DNA of 64,000 nucleotides from Gynurincola endophyticus (GTDB lineage Bacteria > Bacteroidota > Bacteroidia > Chitinophagales > Chitinophagaceae). The position numbers were made by a program, and so were the translations under genes. Positions 28,001-36,215 of this stretch are shown here, in pieces. The notes below the pieces were generated by a model. That model saw only the letters and a program-made list of their open reading frames with translations, did not search any database and was not told the origin of the DNA. Within the stretch, counting starts at the first letter, position 1; every line of letters begins with the position of its first letter. The DNA lies in contig NZ_RCWL01000013.1 in assembly GCF_003991195.1 (NCBI RefSeq), positions 1-64,000 of the forward strand. The letters run 5' to 3'.

Positions 28001-28476
28001 GGTTGCCCGCGGTCATCCAATACTTTACCGGAGATACGCCCGGGTTGAGCTTCCTGAATGGGCGTTTTTTGGGGTGAAACAACCGGCGAAGCAGTCATTT
28101 CTTTTTTGATGAGGATAAAACCGTCTTTCAGGCTATATTTTAACGCTGTGTTTTTTAAGGCAATTTCCAATGCCGATTTAACGGAAATCTTTTGTGCGTT
28201 ATGTGTTATATGAACGTGCGCGTATTCATTAATATCACTATTGTAAAGAAAACGAATACCACTCTGTTTTTGTATTTCATCGAGGGTTGTTTTAATGGAA
28301 GCATTTTTCAGGTTAAGAGAAATGGTTTTGGTTTCGATATTTTGTGCTTCAACTTTTTGTATTATCGTGCAAAAAAACAGTGATAAAATTATACCAGGCA
28401 GGTAAAGGGTTTTAACTGTTAACCGGGGCTGCTTTAAAAAGTGAAATAATTTGAATTGGTCTATTGCTTTTTGCAT
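25039..28476 (-). CDS. TonB-dependent receptor with STN signalling domain
   Basis: A 1,145-residue outer-membrane receptor. From the N terminus: hydrophobic signal segment, STN domain (SLNLKNASIKTTLDEIQKQS), carboxypeptidase-regulatory-like domain (ISGKVLDDRGQPLSGATIRV), plug (ADQ-type region with IGQVLKRVTGLTTVNNRSVV and RGMSDRYNQAMLDGIVIP), then a barrel ending in FSLSVTYNF. It is not of the SusC type, since it lacks the SusC plug signature. The frame is open to 28626, but the ATG at 28476 (MQKAIDQ) best precedes the signal segment. It lies 180 bp after FecR on the same strand. Ligand unknown; the STN domain implies FecR-mediated autoregulation. Confidence 0.9.
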   Translation of the reverse strand: MQKAIDQFKLFHFLKQPRLTVKTLYLPGIILSLFFCTIIQKVEAQNIETKTISLNLKNASIKTTLDEIQKQSGIRFLYNSDINEYAHVHITHNAQKISVKSALEIALKNTALKYSLKDGFILIKKEMTASPVVSPQKTPIQEAQPGRISGKVLDDRGQPLSGATIRVTGSKSIATQSSADGNYVLNLVGGVYTLEVTYISYQTQRITEIVVKNNSNTPLNIAMKAETNTLQQVVVSSGYKKASVAGLYARQKNAASVSDGISAEQIARTPDNDIGQVLKRVTGLTTVNNRSVVVRGMSDRYNQAMLDGIVIPSTSQNRRDFSFDIIPTEMVSSIVVNKTATPDVSAEFSGGQVSVNTMDIPEQNFTSVQFGIGGNSRTTGKDFYRLGKRNTNEYFGFFDKSAKIPEGIKTWEWNNRATQLDAPPGYILTDPELNNNVLNSTEFGDAVKYNEMDAIAQSKKLNSDAMRPYQYKASPNQNMRLSLGRIYDLKKGMRFGFVTSANFRNEQNIISFNNVRRSPMGNYIDSTGLGDNGAGISYRFNSNSALVANIGLQGQRFKVALKNIYARTYSDSYNESIQKPREESNPIPTKLVYQLPEAMSLQQHQLIGEYKLPWNIKAEGMFTVNKIKQQILDERKLSYRLTTTLDDKPYFMTPGLMTHSAASTGGTFRDWRMWTRIDETDYNWSAAFSRKFGEGKKFSTVAKLGYQAWTKKRSLDVNKMAPWTRSWAEGTTNQRAPELEIPYHQLFAAENIGNGDNQAYYYADALGGRYYDGDMTLHALFLMADQKFGKKLRLVYGVRAEYFGLYSKQEELFKRSYKDPSDPNHVQRHRFGVKENNWRFLPSINTTYSITPNLNIRASYSKTVIRPDFREVGMFAMYDFEIDGYVYGEHVQSTLIDNIDLRIEWYPSPGEIISLTGYHKKLDKPIELIHSLDNQYTYANMDNAINLGLELEIRKDFSFLSDKDWLSDLFIYANGTLLKSKVNVLSHWQWINNPETQVAERVQQRYPNQDRPLIGQSPWLLNLGLGYWGNQYGATASYNHRGYRTNLANVNLARVEYELAPKQLDAQFYARFLKQKMEVKLNIANILDDWTRYYVNIHDYEMDESTKLNVLKEGKSIQYNKAEGDNITYRKREGRRFSLSVTYNF

Positions 28477-28656
28477 AGATTTGTTACTAATGTTGTTTAT
28501 TAATTTGTTGAAAAGCGGATTAATCAGCATGATCGGTTTATCCGGTTCGCAGGAACTCTTACGACGGCAAATCATTAGGGCTCCGGCATTTGTATGAGTG
28601 TTTCCGGTATGAACGGGAACACTCATTTTTTAAGTTTATTTATCACATAGGCAATT

Positions 28657-29685
28657 TTATTTTTGGTATAGTTTAAATGTATCAGTACTTTCTTTTCTGA
28701 TCTTGAAATCAGCCAGATCACTCAGCAGTTCCAATGTCTTTTCTATGGGATAACCTGCCGGTAAAGAGCCGGTTACTGATTTAGAAGTAATCTTGGTATC
28801 ATTACAATCAATCTGCACTCCAAAGCGCCTGTTTAGTTCTAAAAGCACTTGTGCTAAAGGTTTCTCGTCAAATACAATATCACCATCAATCCATTGTTTC
28901 AGGTGGTTGATATCTATAGATCCGATAGTGGTTTTTTGCGTATGGTTGTCATAAGTTACTTTCATGCCCGGCGTAAGAGATGCCAGGTGTTCGGCCTGGT
29001 TGTGCAGGTCTGTGGTAACTGCCACTTTTCCCGTTGAAACAGCTACTTCAAAAGGATATCCGTCAAATGCATTTATTTTAAATGAAGTTCCCAGCACTTG
29101 TGTTTTGATAGCTCCGCTATGAATGGTAAACGGATGCTCTTTATCGGGAGTAACATCAAAAAATGCCTCGCCGTAAAGTTGTACATCTCTGCCTGCGTTC
29201 GGAAATTCTTTCGGATATATAAGCTTGCTACCTGCCGAAAGAAAAACGATAGTACTGTCTGGAAGGATATGTTTTACAGGAATACCTTCAGGATTTTCTT
29301 TAATGATGGAGGCTATTTCGTTGGGAGAATGTGATAATAATACTGACTTCCATAGAATAAACGTTGACACAAATAAAATTCCTGTCCACACCGCAGCATG
29401 CTGTAATAATCTTTTAGAAATTAATCTTGTTTTTGGGAGCGCTGACACTTCCTCTTCCTTTATTTTTTTCAGCAACTGGTATTTGACCTTTCTGGATTTT
29501 TCCTGCAAAAGTTTATGAGTAAGTTTACTACCGGCTTCTACAGCAGCTTCATTTTCTGCTATCAGTTCAGATAAGATGATTTTTGCCTGAGGGGTATTTA
29601 AAACTTTTCTTATTTCAGCAAGTTCCGCATCAGAGCACTCTCCCTGCAAAAAAACCTTCAATAAACCCCGTATATCTTTTTCCAT
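28657..29685 (-). CDS. FecR-family anti-sigma factor
   Basis: A 342-residue protein with an N-terminal sigma-binding part, a membrane segment (about 92-110, AAVWTGILFVSTFILWKSV), a FecR domain (about 135-235, LPDSTIVFLSAGSKLIYP and VQLYGEAFFDVTPD) and a DUF4974 C-terminal domain (about 265-340, LAQVLLELNRRFGVQI). It is the intermediate between the STN receptor downstream and the ECF sigma factor upstream, from which it is separated by 110 bp. Length is typical. Confidence 0.93.
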   Translation of the reverse strand: MEKDIRGLLKVFLQGECSDAELAEIRKVLNTPQAKIILSELIAENEAAVEAGSKLTHKLLQEKSRKVKYQLLKKIKEEEVSALPKTRLISKRLLQHAAVWTGILFVSTFILWKSVLLSHSPNEIASIIKENPEGIPVKHILPDSTIVFLSAGSKLIYPKEFPNAGRDVQLYGEAFFDVTPDKEHPFTIHSGAIKTQVLGTSFKINAFDGYPFEVAVSTGKVAVTTDLHNQAEHLASLTPGMKVTYDNHTQKTTIGSIDINHLKQWIDGDIVFDEKPLAQVLLELNRRFGVQIDCNDTKITSKSVTGSLPAGYPIEKTLELLSDLADFKIRKESTDTFKLYQK

Positions 29686-29795
29686 TATATAAATATGTCT
29701 TTATATAATTATAGACAGGAAAAGAAAGAGCATACTACTAATGAATATTTAAATTTTTTTAGAGATACTTTATAATAGTTACAAGATGAGCCGGT

Positions 29796-30380
29796 TTATG
29801 AGTTGTTTATAATCAACAGGATGCAAAAAGTGGTCAACCCTTCTGTGTTTTCCCGAAGTGTATGTATGGCTGAGGTAATATGATTTTTAACCGTATTAAC
29901 AGAGAGTCCTGTTTTTTGAGCAATCTCAGGGTGCGTAAGGTTTTCCTCACGGCTTAAAAGAAACAATTGCCGGCGTCTGGGGCTGAGTTGATCTAGTTGT
30001 TTCTGATAGGCTATTATAATTTCTTTTTCCAACAATTGACGGTCGGTAGAGAGGTTGCTCATTAACTGTTCTTCCGGAATTAATTCAATAGGTTCCGTTC
30101 CGGGTATATTCTTATGAAGATAATTTATAATACGGTTACGTAAGGAACGTTGAAAATACCCTTTAACCGTAACAGTGATATTCAATAGCGATCTTTTTTC
30201 CCAGATAGCCAGTAACAAGTCCATTACCAACTCTTCTGCATCCATTTCATTGCGAGTATAAAAGGTGGCCTGTTTATACAGAGATGGAAAGAAGCGTTCG
30301 AAAAGTTCGCTATAAGCCTTTTTGTCGTTCTGACGACATTTATGCCATAATTCAATATCAGAAGCCTTCTGGTAATTCAT
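29796..30380 (-). CDS. ECF RNA polymerase sigma factor
   Basis: A 194-residue ECF sigma factor. Region 2 contains AYSELFERFFPSLYKQATFY and AEELVMDLLLAIWEKR; region 4 contains LSPRRRQLFLLSREENLTHP and EIAQKTGLSVNTVKNHI. It has a hydrophobic end (FCILLIINN). It leads the four-gene set sigma, FecR, receptor, lipoprotein, and should direct transcription of the receptor pair. A short dyad (CCTGTT-N7-AACAGG) lies just upstream around 30406-30424. Confidence 0.93.
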   Translation of the reverse strand: MNYQKASDIELWHKCRQNDKKAYSELFERFFPSLYKQATFYTRNEMDAEELVMDLLLAIWEKRSLLNITVTVKGYFQRSLRNRIINYLHKNIPGTEPIELIPEEQLMSNLSTDRQLLEKEIIIAYQKQLDQLSPRRRQLFLLSREENLTHPEIAQKTGLSVNTVKNHITSAIHTLRENTEGLTTFCILLIINNS

Positions 30381-30952
30381 ATATTATATACATCTGCAAA
30401 ATTGCCTGTTTAAGATTAACAGGATATTAAGTTTGTATGAATTATATAATAATGGAATTGGGCTGACGATACATTCTATCGTTCTGTTCTTAATGTATAT
30501 GTAATTTCTTTTGGAGAAAGCTGGTTATTGCTCTCTTTATTATAGCATAATTAATGACTTACAATATTCTTTTGGTTATACCTTTAAATACGCAATAGGA
30601 TATATTGAAATCTTAAGCGTATTGATTCTTTAAATTCAGAAGATGGATAAAATAGTATCTATAAATCAATAAAATACATAGGTTTTAAGTGGTTTTTATG
30701 TCTGAAATAACCTTTGAAAGATTAAACAAAATTCATGAGATAGTAAGAAGATATACAATGTTCATTTTTTTTGATTAAGTTAGTTCTGTGAAAAAGCATC
30801 CGTCATAAACAGTTATGATTAAAGTAATTGAAAAAGAAAGTACCCGGTTGTTCAACTGAAGACGAACTGATCGGCATAACTACAGGATGAACCCTGTATA
30901 ATATCAAAGTAAAGTGTAAATTATACTGAAATCTTAAAAATTTAAAGTATTC
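30381..30952. other. Long AT-rich intergenic region between divergent genes
   Basis: About 570 bp without a supported gene between the divergent ECF sigma and VOC genes. Visible are the small dyad CCTGTT-N7-AACAGG near 30406-30424 and a TACAGG-N6-CCTGTA hairpin around 30882-30899 close to the VOC start. I found no convincing promoter match, RNA gene or decayed ORF. Confidence 0.4.
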
Positions 30953-31378
30953 ATGTCAACCGTAAATCCTTATATTTATTTTAACGGCAACTGCGAGGAG
31001 GCATTTAATTTTTACAAATCAGTTTTTCAAAAAGAATTTGCCTATCTCGGAAGGTATAAAGATGTTCCTCAAAACGACAGACAATTATTTCAGGAAAGCG
31101 ACGAAAAGATCATGCACGTCACATTGCCTGTCAGTAAGGAAACTGCCATCATGGGATCAGATAACAGAGAAGCCTATAAAGAGTTACTAAAGTACAGTAA
31201 TTTTTCTCTTATTATTCATGCGGATAGCAAAGAAGAAGCGGATAGAGTCTTCAATGAAATGTCTGAAGGCGGGCAAATCAAAATGCCGATGAACCAGACA
31301 TTCTGGGGTTCTTATTATGGTATTTGTATTGACAAATTTGGAATTATGTGGAAGATTACAATAGGGGCTGAAATTTAA
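30953..31378 (+). CDS. VOC-superfamily (PhnB/glyoxalase-like) protein
   Basis: A 141-residue protein of the PhnB-like branch of the vicinal oxygen chelate superfamily. It has the typical start VNPYIYFNGNCEEAFNFYKS, KIMHVTLPVSKETAIMGSD in the middle, and the closing FWGSYYGICIDKFGIMWKI. Members of this branch are often annotated as 3-demethylubiquinone methyltransferase-like without proof of activity. The metal-site residues of true glyoxalases are not obviously complete. It lies 46 bp upstream of the AAA+ gene on the same strand, so they may share a transcript. No specific reaction can be assigned. Confidence 0.85.
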   Translation: MSTVNPYIYFNGNCEEAFNFYKSVFQKEFAYLGRYKDVPQNDRQLFQESDEKIMHVTLPVSKETAIMGSDNREAYKELLKYSNFSLIIHADSKEEADRVFNEMSEGGQIKMPMNQTFWGSYYGICIDKFGIMWKITIGAEI

Positions 31379-31424
31379 ATATTCTTTACTTTTAAAGACA
31401 AAATTCAAAGTAACTAATGATCTT

Positions 31425-32732
31425 ATGAACGATAATACAATTGATGGCTTAAAAGAAGCATTGAAGCAATCACCGGATAATAGTCCTTTAAGGCTCTTAT
31501 TAGCTGATACTTTATTCGCGATGAACAGATTTGATGAGGCTGAGATGGAATATGCAACACTTCTGCAGTTGTCAGATAATAAGAGAGCCAGCATAGGGCT
31601 TGCAAAAGTTTTTTACAATAAAGGAAACTACTCTGCCTGTAATGTGATTCTGGAAGAACTCATCGAAACCGGCATGCAGGATTTGAATGTTTTTGTTTTA
31701 CATGCAAAGGCATTACTGAAAGAAAATGCATTTTCTAAAGCGATTGAAGCTTATAAACAGGCGCTGTTAATTAATCCTGATTATTTTGATGATGAGTTAG
31801 ATCAGCAACTACGCATAAGAGGTGTGGAGCAAACATTCGATGAAGAGGAAGAAGTGGACAACCGTTTTTTACAGAAACCCTCTATTAATTTTAGTGATGT
31901 GGGAGGGATGGAAAGTGTAAAAAAAGAAATAGACCTGAAAATTATAAAACCTTTACTTCACCCCGATTTGTATAAGGCTTATGGAAAAAAGATAGGCGGC
32001 GGTATATTGTTATATGGCCCTCCGGGTTGCGGTAAAACGTTTATTGCGAAAGCTACGGCAGGCCAGGTAAATGCAAAGTTTATCAGTGTCGGTTTGAATG
32101 ATATTCTGGACATGTGGATTGGGAACAGTGAAAAAAACTTACATGAAATTTTTGAATTAGCGCGTCAGCATACTCCCTGTGTACTCTTTATTGATGAAAT
32201 AGACGCACTCGGGGCCAGTAGAAGTGACATGAAACAATCTGGCGGACGCCATCTTATCAATCAGTTTTTGCAGGAATTAGACGGTATAAGTGATACTAAT
32301 GAAGGGGTGCTGATTATAGGTGCAACGAATACACCCTGGAATTTAGATCCGGCATTCAGAAGGCCAGGAAGATTTGACCGGATTGTTTTTGTTCCACCAC
32401 CGGATGCTGCAACAAGAGCCTCTATTTTAAATCTAAAACTGAAGAATAAACCCGCCGTGGCAATAGATGTAGACAGTATTTCTAAAAAAACGGAACATTA
32501 CTCAGGTGCTGATATTGATGCAATTATTGATATAGCGATTGAACAGAAACTGGAAAGTTCTTTTGAAGATGGAATACCTAAACCACTGGAAACAAAGGAT
32601 CTGTTGAACGCTGTTAAAAAACATAAAGCCAGTACACAGGAATGGTTCGCAACAGCTAAAAATTTTGCTTTATTTGCAAATGATGCTGGTTTATATGATG
32701 ACATCTTGGCCTATTTAAAAATTAAGAAATAA
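31425..32732 (+). CDS. TPR-AAA+ ATPase (VCP/FtsH-like classic clade, no protease)
   Basis: A 435-residue fusion. Residues 1-120 form three to four TPR helical pairs, and about 155-435 are one classic AAA+ module. Visible are Walker A G198-PPGCGK-T205, Walker B VLFIDEID with D257/E258, sensor-1 N302 (GATNTPW), arginine fingers in FRRPGRFD (R312, R313, R316) and a C-terminal lid helix bundle with SGADIDAII. The pore loop reads W231-I-G, an aromatic-hydrophobic-glycine motif like that of substrate-threading unfoldases. No FtsH-type zinc protease domain follows. It abuts the TPR membrane protein with a 1-bp gap, so the two are almost certainly coexpressed and may form a membrane-docked unfoldase or disassembly machine (inference). 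Confidence 0.9.
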   Translation: MNDNTIDGLKEALKQSPDNSPLRLLLADTLFAMNRFDEAEMEYATLLQLSDNKRASIGLAKVFYNKGNYSACNVILEELIETGMQDLNVFVLHAKALLKENAFSKAIEAYKQALLINPDYFDDELDQQLRIRGVEQTFDEEEEVDNRFLQKPSINFSDVGGMESVKKEIDLKIIKPLLHPDLYKAYGKKIGGGILLYGPPGCGKTFIAKATAGQVNAKFISVGLNDILDMWIGNSEKNLHEIFELARQHTPCVLFIDEIDALGASRSDMKQSGGRHLINQFLQELDGISDTNEGVLIIGATNTPWNLDPAFRRPGRFDRIVFVPPPDAATRASILNLKLKNKPAVAIDVDSISKKTEHYSGADIDAIIDIAIEQKLESSFEDGIPKPLETKDLLNAVKKHKASTQEWFATAKNFALFANDAGLYDDILAYLKIKK

Positions 32733-32733
32733 A

Positions 32734-33990
32734 ATGTCAGAAGATATTAAGCTATCAAAAGTTGAAATTTTAATTCAACAAAAAAAGTTCGCCGAAGCGG
32801 AAAATGTGCTTAGAGATTTATTGATTGGTGATGCTGACAATGTTCATTTTCTAACATTACTGGCCGAAGTTTATTTACAGCAAGATAAGCTGGAGGCAGC
32901 CCACTCCATTATAGATAATGCTATCGGATTATCGCCTGATTATGATTACCTGTATTATATGAAGTCGCGCATTGCCATACAGCAGGAAAAATTGAGTGAT
33001 GCCGAAAGGTACGTACAACAGGCTATCGCAATTGATCCTTATGATGCAGATTATTTTGCTTTGCTGGCGCACATTCAGCTGGCAAGAAAGCAGTTTGAAA
33101 CTGCATTGCAAACAGCTAATCAGGCATTAGAAATTAACCCTGAAAATTTACTGGCACTTAATACAAGAAGTACTGCTTTAAACAAACTTGATCGTAGCGA
33201 AGAATCATTCGAAACTATTGAAGGCGCTTTGCGTGAAGATCCTAATAATGCTTATACCCACGCTAATTACGGGTGGGCGCTCCTGGAAAAGGGTAAACAC
33301 AAGAAGGCCCTGGAACATTTTAAAGAAGCGCTTAAAAATGACCCGGATTCCGAATATGCTCAAGCTGGTATGCTGGAAGCTATTAAAGCAACGAATCCGG
33401 TTTACCGGGCTTTTCTAAAGTATTCGTTCTGGATGAATAATCTGAATGCAAAGTACCAATGGGCAGTTATTATTGGTTTTTATGTTGGCTTCAGAGCGCT
33501 TCGTGCTCTTGCTAAAAGTAATGAAGCACTGGAACCTTATCTGACGCCACTTATTATAGGATTGGCTATACTTGCTTTTTCTACCTGGATCATCACACCC
33601 GTAAGTAATTTATTTTTGCGATTTAACAAATACGGAAAAGTGTTATTGAGCAAAAAAGAAAAAATGAGCTCCAATTTTGTAGCCATCAGTTTTGTCGCTT
33701 TTATATTGGGGAGCATATGCACTTTTATATTATCCGATGAACGCTTTTTAGCAATTGCAATATTCGGTTTTGCGATGATGTTGCCATTGGGTATTATGTT
33801 TTCTCCTTCAAAATATAAAAATGCACTTTTAATTTATACTATCGGCATGGCTATAGTAGGACTTTCAGGCATTGCATCAGCATTCTTAACAGGCCAATTA
33901 TATAGTAAGTTTGCGCTGGTTTTTGTAATGGGCTTTGTTGCTTTCCAATGGGTAGCTAACTTTTTAATGATAAAAGAAGACAATCAATAG
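32734..33990 (+). CDS. TPR-repeat protein with six C-terminal membrane helices
   Basis: A 418-residue protein. Residues 1 to about 215 are five to six TPR repeats (patterns such as AEVYLQQDKLEAAHSIIDNA, ALLAHIQLARKQFETALQTA and ANYGWALLEKGKHKKALEHF). The remainder has about six membrane segments (around 240-258, 270-295, 310-330, 335-355, 362-382 and 390-410). The TPRs are on the same side as the AAA+ neighbour if the N terminus is cytosolic, and could dock its TPRs. I do not recognise a named family. A strong terminator follows at 34014, closing the two- or three-gene unit. Confidence 0.82.
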   Translation: MSEDIKLSKVEILIQQKKFAEAENVLRDLLIGDADNVHFLTLLAEVYLQQDKLEAAHSIIDNAIGLSPDYDYLYYMKSRIAIQQEKLSDAERYVQQAIAIDPYDADYFALLAHIQLARKQFETALQTANQALEINPENLLALNTRSTALNKLDRSEESFETIEGALREDPNNAYTHANYGWALLEKGKHKKALEHFKEALKNDPDSEYAQAGMLEAIKATNPVYRAFLKYSFWMNNLNAKYQWAVIIGFYVGFRALRALAKSNEALEPYLTPLIIGLAILAFSTWIITPVSNLFLRFNKYGKVLLSKKEKMSSNFVAISFVAFILGSICTFILSDERFLAIAIFGFAMMLPLGIMFSPSKYKNALLIYTIGMAIVGLSGIASAFLTGQLYSKFALVFVMGFVAFQWVANFLMIKEDNQ

Positions 33991-34013
33991 TATACTATTT
34001 TTAGTTTTTATAG

Positions 34014-34046
34014 ATACCGGGGATTAGCCCCGGTATTTGTATTTTT
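34014..34046 (+). terminator. Rho-independent terminator after the TPR membrane gene
   Basis: A 9-bp GC-rich perfect stem (ATACCGGGG at 34014-34022, CCCCGGTAT at 34028-34036) with a 5-base loop, followed by TTGTATTTTT. It lies 24 bp after the stop codon. Confidence 0.85.
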
Positions 34047-34112
34047 AAAATCATTAAATAATTACTGATCTTTTGTTGCCTGCTATTTGAATGATATGAA
34101 ATATATCAGATA

Positions 34113-34706
34113 CTAAATGCTTTCTTCTTTTATTGTAGTGATTTTTTCAATGATGCTATCAATTTTCTTTGTATTCTTTTTGATCATTTTAGGACGAAGG
34201 TAAAACCAGTTGAATGCAACAAATGCCAGAAAAACAACATAGTAGATAACTGCCCAGTGCAATTGCATTCTGGAGGCATATTCGTACATATACAGCAGAA
34301 GTCCTACAGATAATATAACAAAGTAAAGCCGCAGAACAGTTGTTTGAATAAACGCCTCCCGGCTTTTTATCCGTTTAAACACCTCGAGGTATTGAGCGTT
34401 CGATTCATCTGGTTTCAATTGCTTGTATAATGGAACGGTTTTGTTCGTAAAAAGGATCATCATCAGTATGGCAAAAAGTATAAAGAATATACCAATTTTT
34501 GTAGTAACAAATCGTGGTTGAAAATATATCCAGATTAATATAATGAATGTTGCTGTGAATAACATTGTTACATTCATTACAATAACTTTTTTAAGCCTGC
34601 TTTTTTGCTCCTTGCTGATTTTGTTAAACAAGTCCTGCTGATCAGGAGCCGGAGTTACTTGTTTATTCCATAATTCTTTAAAATTGATGGGTTGATTATT
34701 CTCCAT
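34113..34706 (-). CDS. Membrane protein, candidate anti-sigma factor
   Basis: A 197-residue protein with a soluble N terminus (NFKELWNKQVTPAPDQQDLF, about 1-35) and four membrane segments (around 40-62, 68-88, 120-140 and 148-168), ending in a basic tail. Its start overlaps the end of the ECF sigma gene by 11 bp. A short cytosolic N-terminal helical part before membrane helices, encoded just after an ECF sigma factor, is the usual layout of anti-sigma factors, so that role is likely. No zinc-binding ZAS motif or FecR domain is present, so the assignment rests on context. Confidence 0.65.
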   Translation of the reverse strand: MENNQPINFKELWNKQVTPAPDQQDLFNKISKEQKSRLKKVIVMNVTMLFTATFIILIWIYFQPRFVTTKIGIFFILFAILMMILFTNKTVPLYKQLKPDESNAQYLEVFKRIKSREAFIQTTVLRLYFVILSVGLLLYMYEYASRMQLHWAVIYYVVFLAFVAFNWFYLRPKMIKKNTKKIDSIIEKITTIKEESI

Positions 34707-35172
34707 TTTCCATAAATTTTTTGGTGAGCCTATCTTTAATCCGGTGAATTTTTACACGGATATTACTCTCTGATAATCCGGTAATGCTGGCAATTTCTGC
34801 TTGTTTCACATCTTCCAGTTCCAGAGAAATAATAATTCTGTCAATTTCCGGAAGCTCTGCAATAAAACGATACAGCAGTTGAATCTGTGGTTCAATGTCA
34901 TGTTTCTTTTCTTCTGCCATAACAAAATTATCAGGAAGCGCTGTTTGTTTGACTCTATTCCGTTTTTCTATTTGACGGAGACAGGTATTAGTAGCAATAC
35001 GGTAAATCCATGTTCCGATAGATGATTCGTTTCTGAATTTAGGCAGTTGCTGCCATACGATGATAAAAGTTTCCTGAGCCATATCCTGGGCAAGTGAATA
35101 CTCGTTTGTATAACCCAGACACAAGCGAAATATTTTTTCCCAGTAAGTAGTGTATATTTCTTCAAACTTCAT
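34696..35172 (-). CDS. ECF RNA polymerase sigma factor
   Basis: A 158-residue ECF sigma factor with region 2 (EIYTTYWEKIFRLCLGY, SLAQDMAQETFIIVWQQ, SIGTWIYRIATNTCL) and region 4 (ELPEIDRIIISLELEDV, QAEIASITGLSESNIRVKIH). It begins one base before the stop region of the hydrolase gene on the same strand (adjacent, without gap) and overlaps the next membrane gene by 11 bp. It is a different group from the two SusCD/TonB-linked sigma factors in this window: shorter and without a hydrophobic tail. Confidence 0.92.
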   Translation of the reverse strand: MKFEEIYTTYWEKIFRLCLGYTNEYSLAQDMAQETFIIVWQQLPKFRNESSIGTWIYRIATNTCLRQIEKRNRVKQTALPDNFVMAEEKKHDIEPQIQLLYRFIAELPEIDRIIISLELEDVKQAEIASITGLSESNIRVKIHRIKDRLTKKFMENGE

Positions 35173-36015
35173 TTATCGCTGTGTTAAAAAGTCATTTAGC
35201 TGTTGAATATACCAATCTTTATCGTCATACATTACAAAATGTAGTCCTTTCGTAGCATATTTAAGATCGGCAGTTTTCAGGTTTTTGTATTGTTCGTTAA
35301 TGGCCGTTTCGATATTCTTAAAATAAGGCTCTAATAAAATCAGTGAAGGAATAGTAATGTTTTTGACCTTTTCTCTTAAATCAGTATTGGCAAAGTCGCA
35401 ATAAATTTTTGCAAATGTTCTCCGGTCTGAACGAATACTCCAACCTACAATTTCCTGAAATCTTTCCTGTGTAGCGGTTAAGCTGACTGCATTCATCTGC
35501 TGCATTTGCGCAAATGCAGAGTCTGATAACTGAGTGATCTGATTAATCATTGCACTACAGTCATTTTCAGGGTTCGATTGAAACCCGGGGTTCATTAATG
35601 CCGTTAATGAAGGCAGGGCATCTACCACAATGATTTTACTGAGCAGATCAGGATAATCGGCTGCCAGTGCCATGGCCATTACTCCTCCCATACTATGACC
35701 TACCACAACAGGTTTTTTGAGTTGATTGTCTTTGATATATTGAGCAATGTCTGTTTTCCATTTTTCAAAGGATGGACTATTCTCAGGACTGGTACCTGCA
35801 AATCCGGCCATGGTTAAAACATGTAAAGTGTAATCGCCTTTCAGCAGGGCAGTTGTTTCGTTCCACACATCTCCTGAACTGGCAAATCCGGGAATGAAGA
35901 GAATACTTTGACTACCCGTACCTGATTTTTTTACAGTAAATGATTTTTCATGAGCCTGGCTGTAATAAGGAATAAAGACTATCGCTAACAGAACTATTAA
36001 TTTGAATGTACGCAT
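35173..36015 (-). CDS. Exported alpha/beta hydrolase
   Basis: A 280-residue alpha/beta-fold hydrolase with a signal peptide (about 1-21, ending SQA) and an oxyanion region ILFIPGFASSGDVW. The nucleophile elbow is G-H-S108-M-G-G, and the likely catalytic His is H259 (KGLHFVMYDD). The acid residue is probably in the VDAL or later strand and is not certain. It should act in the periplasm on an ester, amide or similar bond; the substrate is unknown. It is the first gene of a hydrolase, ECF sigma, anti-sigma-like set with no gap, an unusual position for an enzyme ahead of its sigma factor. Confidence 0.88.
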   Translation of the reverse strand: MRTFKLIVLLAIVFIPYYSQAHEKSFTVKKSGTGSQSILFIPGFASSGDVWNETTALLKGDYTLHVLTMAGFAGTSPENSPSFEKWKTDIAQYIKDNQLKKPVVVGHSMGGVMAMALAADYPDLLSKIIVVDALPSLTALMNPGFQSNPENDCSAMINQITQLSDSAFAQMQQMNAVSLTATQERFQEIVGWSIRSDRRTFAKIYCDFANTDLREKVKNITIPSLILLEPYFKNIETAINEQYKNLKTADLKYATKGLHFVMYDDKDWYIQQLNDFLTQR

Positions 36016-36215
36016 GATCTCCTGCTTTAATTTCTTTTTAGATACCAGGCAGGAAAAAATGTTACAGACTTTTCAGTTTTTTTTATCTGGCATGTAAATC
36101 ATTGATATGTAGCAGTTGTATGATCAGATTGTTTTTGAAAAAGTTTGATCTTTACGCTCTTGCTTGTTTAAAATAAATAAGAAATAGTTGTACTTTACTG
36201 TTATAAAAACAGTTT

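Noticed and set aside
25039-28476. Classifying the minus-strand TonB receptor as a SusC
   Set aside because: It lacks the SusC plug signature and a SusD partner; its plug resembles the general FecA/TonB-receptor type with an STN domain.
31187-31594. 135-codon minus-strand frame spanning the VOC and AAA+ gene starts
   Set aside because: It overlaps two real genes antisense and has no recognisable features.
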